This document shows, piece by piece, positions 61,128-64,000 of a stretch of 64,000 nucleotides of DNA. The stretch is from Hyphomonas sp. Mor2 (GTDB taxonomy: Bacteria > Pseudomonadota > Alphaproteobacteria > Caulobacterales > Hyphomonadaceae), in assembly GCF_001854405.1 (NCBI RefSeq), contig NZ_CP017718.1, forward strand, positions 2,232,001-2,296,000. The letters are read 5' to 3'. Within the stretch, counting starts at the first letter, position 1; the number at the start of each line of letters is the position of its first letter. The position numbers were made by a program, and so were the translations under genes. A model generated the notes under the pieces. The model was given only the letters and a program-made list of their open reading frames with translations. It was not told the origin of the DNA and made no database searches.

Positions 61128-61637
61128 ATGAGCACCAAGGATGACACGAATCCGGAGGCGGAAGCCGCCCCGAAATCAGGTCTGAACATGATGGGACTCA
61201 TGGTGCTGGGCCTGGCCTGCGCCACAACCTCTTTCGCCAGCGTGTTCTTCCTCGCCCCATCCCCCACCGCAGCCGCGACCGTGGCCGAAGCCGCCGAGCC
61301 GGAATATGTCCCGAAAGAGAAGCCGGCGACCGCGAAATCCCATACTTACACGCCGGTGCAGGAAATCCTGATCACGATCGGCAGCGCGCCCGCGACACGC
61401 TATCTGAAGATGCAGGTTTCCGTGGCAACTGAGAAAGCCAAGGCAAAAGACGTCAAATCGGCGGAAACCGCCTTGATCGATGCTTTTTTGCTTTATCTCC
61501 GGTCCGTTGAAGTCTCCGACTTCGAGGATCCGCACTTTTACAATCACATGCGCGAACAACTCGCTCGTCGCGCAGACCTTGTCCTGGGTGACGGGGTATC
61601 CAAGGGCGTTATGATCACCGAATTTTTGTTGAGGTAG
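61128..61637 (+). CDS. fliL: Flagellar basal-body protein FliL, copy B
   Basis: The 169-residue protein has one N-terminal membrane helix (LMVLGLACATTSFASVFFLA) and a C-terminal FliL domain (YLKMQVSVATEKAKAKDVKS, ALIDAFLLYLRSVEVSDFED). It is the first gene of a three-gene run with the DUF6468-like and MotE-like genes. It is unrelated at sequence level to copy A except for domain type. Confidence 0.85.
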   Translation: MSTKDDTNPEAEAAPKSGLNMMGLMVLGLACATTSFASVFFLAPSPTAAATVAEAAEPEYVPKEKPATAKSHTYTPVQEILITIGSAPATRYLKMQVSVATEKAKAKDVKSAETALIDAFLLYLRSVEVSDFEDPHFYNHMREQLARRADLVLGDGVSKGVMITEFLLR

Positions 61638-61640
61638 TGC

Positions 61641-62162
61641 GTGCCAGTTTCTCCGTTTGATATCGCGATCATCCTGATCTCATCTGTCGCCTGCATTTAT
61701 TGCATGGTGCTGAGCCGGAGATTACGAGCCCTGCAAAACACGCGAAACGGGCTCGGAGCGACGATCAAGGCGCTGTCTGATTCGATCAGCGCCGTCTCCG
61801 CAACCACGGATGAGACCCGCTATCATGCTGGTGAACTGGCGGTTCGGCTCGCGCACTTGATTGAGGAAGCCAAGCAGGCGTGTGAGCGGGTCGAAACCCT
61901 CACACACGACCTTAACCAGGCGCCGCCTCCAGTCAGGCAGCCCGTTTACCAGTCGCCCCCTCAAGCGGCTCCGGTCACGCAGGAGACGGCCGATGCGATG
62001 CGCGATGCCCTGACGCTCTCGAATGAGCGCCTGCGCGAAATCACCGATTTGATGCACCGAATGAAGCACATGTCGGAAGAATCAGCCGCCGCCGCCCAGC
62101 GCGATATACAGCCGCACGACACGCGCCCCGTTCAACTCAGATCCCGGATGAAAGTGGTTTAA
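61641..62162 (+). CDS. DUF6468-like flagellar-locus protein
   Basis: The 173-residue protein has an N-terminal membrane helix (DIAIILISSVACIYCMVLSR) and a long coiled-coil-like segment (GELAVRLAHLIEEAKQACER), then a Pro/Gln-rich stretch. This type is found behind fliL in alphaproteobacteria and may help place the flagellum. It starts with GTG 3 bp after fliL. Confidence 0.65.
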   Translation: MPVSPFDIAIILISSVACIYCMVLSRRLRALQNTRNGLGATIKALSDSISAVSATTDETRYHAGELAVRLAHLIEEAKQACERVETLTHDLNQAPPPVRQPVYQSPPQAAPVTQETADAMRDALTLSNERLREITDLMHRMKHMSEESAAAAQRDIQPHDTRPVQLRSRMKVV

Positions 62163-62165
62163 GGC

Positions 62166-62795
62166 ATGGTGGCGAAAGCGGCTAATCGAACCAATGTCCT
62201 GCTCACCCTGGGTGTGCTGTTCACCGTCGCCGCCGCATCGCGCCTGGTGCCCAGCAGTGTCGCATCCCCGGGCGGCGCAGAACCGGTGTCCACCGCCGCC
62301 TCAAGTGCGCTCGCGGTTGCAGCAGTGACGCCGGAACACACGCCCGTGCGATCAAAATTGACCGATATTACCGGACAGATCTGCTTCTCTGACGAGATGG
62401 CCGACGCTCTGGCGGCAGACCAGCTGCGCCTGTCCACCGAAACCAACAAGCTGAACGCACGCGAGCTCGAACTCGAGGCCTGGGCGACGGAGCTTGAGCA
62501 AACCCGTGCAGATCTCAGCACCCTGCAAGCCACACTCGATACGCGCTGGCAGGATATGCAGGCCTTCGCCAGTGAAGATCTGCAGCATCTGGCGCAGATG
62601 TATGGCGCAATGAAACCGGATCAGGCTGCAATCATATTCAATCAGATGGATCCGGGATTCGCGGCCGGATTCCTGCGCCTGCTGAACAGCGAACAAGCCG
62701 GTCTGATCATGGCCAATATGGAGTCCCAGCAGGCCTATATTGTCAGCGTCCGCCTGGCGAGCCTCAACGAAGATTTGCGACGCGACGACTCCTAG
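62166..62795 (+). CDS. MotE-like protein
   Basis: The 209-residue protein has a single membrane helix, a coiled coil (LSTETNKLNARELELEAWAT) and a C-terminal MgtE-N-like domain (QMYGAMKPDQAAIIFNQMDP). This matches MotE, which in rhizobia acts as periplasmic chaperone of the motor. It completes the fliL operon with 3-bp gaps. Confidence 0.78.
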   Translation: MVAKAANRTNVLLTLGVLFTVAAASRLVPSSVASPGGAEPVSTAASSALAVAAVTPEHTPVRSKLTDITGQICFSDEMADALAADQLRLSTETNKLNARELELEAWATELEQTRADLSTLQATLDTRWQDMQAFASEDLQHLAQMYGAMKPDQAAIIFNQMDPGFAAGFLRLLNSEQAGLIMANMESQQAYIVSVRLASLNEDLRRDDS

Positions 62796-62869
62796 AGCGC
62801 GAGTGCTCTGCTCAATAATCAACTTTAAATAGTATTTGGCCCGGTTCTTGCCTTAACCATTCCGATTGG

Positions 62870-62884
62870 TAAACGGCAGGTTAA
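62870..62884 (-). promoter_or_regulatory. CtrA-like site before the 62889 gene
   Basis: On the minus strand the site reads TTAA-CCTGCCG-TTTA, one mismatch from TTAA-N7-TTAA. It lies directly before the 62889 start codon, so binding there could block or tune that gene. Confidence 0.3.
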
Positions 62885-62888
62885 TCTG

Positions 62889-63284
62889 ATGGCACTTGGC
62901 AATTCCGGCACGTCGATTCGAATCCGGCGGCAGACCTGGATCACGCGCGACGATTTGAAGGCAAATCGCGACTGGATCTATGTCTATGGCGACAATGTCA
63001 AACGCGACGGCCGCCGCGGTCTGGCGCGGGAAATGCGAGGTGAACCCAATGCCCACGCCATCTCCGTCAGCTGGGGCCCGTTCGATCCTTTCCTGCCGGA
63101 AACCTTGGACGAAGCGAAGCGCGTGATCCATCGCGACCTCGCCGCTCTGGCCACACGCGGCGCAGATTGCGTGATCTGGCCGATGGCCGGAATCGTTCCT
63201 GAATTCCTGACCATGCCAGACGAGCTGTATCAGTATCTACGCCGCGAGGCGCGTCGGCTCCTTCGGGTCAAAGATCCCGTTTAG
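62889..63284 (+). CDS. DUF7831-like protein
   Basis: The 131-residue protein has ANRDWIYVYGDNVKRDGRRG, then LAREMRGEPNAHAISVSWGP. The Tyr-Gly-Asp-Asn ... Glu-Met-Arg-Gly-Glu-Pro-Asn-Ala pattern is that of a conserved but uncharacterised family (DUF7831, which I recall from phage and bacterial genomes). There is no signal peptide. Gap of 94 bp from the MotE-like gene. Confidence 0.6.
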   Translation: MALGNSGTSIRIRRQTWITRDDLKANRDWIYVYGDNVKRDGRRGLAREMRGEPNAHAISVSWGPFDPFLPETLDEAKRVIHRDLAALATRGADCVIWPMAGIVPEFLTMPDELYQYLRREARRLLRVKDPV

Positions 63285-63323
63285 CCACGCGATCCGAAGC
63301 CCCGCAGCCTCAATCCAGCGCAG

Positions 63324-63337
63324 TTAACATTAATTAA
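63324..63337. promoter_or_regulatory. TTAA-N6-TTAA element before GGDEF gene
   Basis: TTAA-CATTAA-TTAA lies 48 bp before the GGDEF gene. The spacing of 6 differs from the CtrA consensus of 7, so the assignment is weak. Confidence 0.25.
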
Positions 63338-63384
63338 AACAACCTAGAGTAGATTCATCCGGATGACATATTCTGGAGATCCAA

Positions 63385-64000
63385 ATGCAGGCCGCGGTCA
63401 AAGAACAAGTCCCTGAGCAGAGCCCAGCGCCGCAACCCAACGAACGTTCGCTGATTTTCCGCCGTTGCAAGGCGGCATTTCAGGAAATCCAGAAGCACGG
63501 CACACCGCCGGATCCGACAACCTATGCGCTGTGGTACGCCTATGTGGCTCGCACGCCGCCTGCGGTAACGGTCGCGGTCGACAAACTTCTCGCCAGCGGC
63601 CGCGCTCTTGATCGCTATGAGCTGGCGGAAATCCACCGGGAGTTTCTCGCTGACAATAGCGCTGACGCCGCGCAAGAAGCGATCGGCAAGGAGTTTGAAG
63701 AGAGCATTCAGGATGTCTCCGAACTGATCAAATCCGGCATGTCCCAGAATGCTGAATTCTGCTCCACCCTGCACGGCATCGAAACCTCGACGCAGAAGCA
63801 GGATGCCAATGGCGACTTCAAGGCTATGCTGTCGCAACTGGTCAGCGAAAGCCTCAAAATGGCCGAAGCCTCTTCCCGCCTCAGCCAGGGTCTTCTGCAG
63901 ACGCAGGAACGGGTCAAGAAACTGAATGATGAGCTCGAACAGGCGCGCAAGCAGAGCATGCTCGATCCCCTGACCGCGGTCTGCAACCGCCGGGCCTTTG
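63385..64000 (+). CDS. GGDEF-domain protein (3' end outside window)
   Basis: The 205 visible codons encode an N-terminal helical region (RRCKAAFQEIQKHGTPPDPT, YALWYAYVARTPPAVTVAVD), then a coiled linker (LQTQERVKKLNDELEQARKQ), and the start of a GGDEF domain (SMLDPLTAVCNRRAF). The active-site loop is beyond the right edge, so activity cannot be judged. TGGAGAT lies nearby as ribosome site. No membrane helix was seen. Confidence 0.85.
   Translation, partial: MQAAVKEQVPEQSPAPQPNERSLIFRRCKAAFQEIQKHGTPPDPTTYALWYAYVARTPPAVTVAVDKLLASGRALDRYELAEIHREFLADNSADAAQEAIGKEFEESIQDVSELIKSGMSQNAEFCSTLHGIETSTQKQDANGDFKAMLSQLVSESLKMAEASSRLSQGLLQTQERVKKLNDELEQARKQSMLDPLTAVCNRRAF

Noticed and set aside
31882-62795. 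Missing fliO, fliD and fliS considered as gene loss
   Set aside because: Their absence is common in alphaproteobacterial flagellar loci and they could lie outside the window.
62905-62925. TTCGAATCC sequence resembling a tRNA T loop
   Set aside because: It lies inside the well-supported coding start of the 62889 gene and no acceptor or anticodon arms can be drawn.

Overview
The window is chromosomal DNA from an alphaproteobacterium. The evidence is an EcfG-type sigma factor pair with a NepR-like anti-sigma factor, the FlaF/FlbT flagellin regulators, CtrA-like TTAA-N7-TTAA sites and the flagellar gene order. That order (motB-flgE-flgK-flgL-flgI, then fliP/fliN/fliH/fliF, then fliL) resembles Rhodobacterales and Hyphomonadaceae/Maricaulales, so I favour a marine Hyphomonadaceae-like organism. 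This is an inference from content and not a database match. No tRNA, rRNA, CRISPR array, insertion sequence or prophage was seen.

Region 1 (1-17 kb) is metabolism and envelope. It starts with a truncated SGNH hydrolase and several small enzymes. A three-gene operon (3.5-8.2 kb) follows, encoding a 2-oxoacid oxidoreductase (gamma-alpha and beta chains) with a GltD-like flavoprotein carrying its own ferredoxin domains. A tyrosine-catabolism operon (hppD, a VOC protein, fah) is read leftwards from a promoter containing an 18-bp palindrome. A cell-wall-flavoured group comes next: a beta-lactamase-fold serine hydrolase, a D-Ala-D-Ala ligase, an alpha/beta hydrolase and a membrane-anchored MurF-like ligase. 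Two copies of a cloverleaf-shaped intergenic repeat lie in the convergent gaps at 8.2 and 12.0 kb.

Region 2 (15.7-31.8 kb) is regulation and accessory genes. Two divergent paralogous EcfG-like sigma factors are followed by a candidate small RNA with its own GGAAC-N17-CGTA promoter and a clear terminator. Further on are an active-looking GAF-GGDEF diguanylate cyclase, glutamate dehydrogenase, a TadG-like von Willebrand protein, a Crp/Fnr regulator and a soluble transhydrogenase. There are four small related XRE regulators, two paralogous tiny proteins, a LysR gene with a divergent operon of acyltransferase-like genes, and a NepR-like gene. PhyR is not in the window.

Region 3 (31.9-62.8 kb) is a nearly complete flagellar locus: the export apparatus (flhA, flhB, fliP, fliQ, fliR, fliH, fliI and a fliJ-like gene), MS/C ring (fliF, fliG, fliM, fliN), rod (flgB, flgC, flgF, flgG, fliE, a flgJ-like gene), L ring (flgH, flgA), hook and filament (flgD, flgE, flgK, flgL, fliK, flagellin), stator (motA, motB, motE-like) and two fliL homologues. 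The most unusual point is flgI. At the place where flgI is expected, only about 100 residues matching its C-terminal domain remain, directly behind a minimal signal-peptide-like start. The FliM-like protein also lacks the usual N-terminal CheY-binding motif. The window ends inside a second GGDEF gene.
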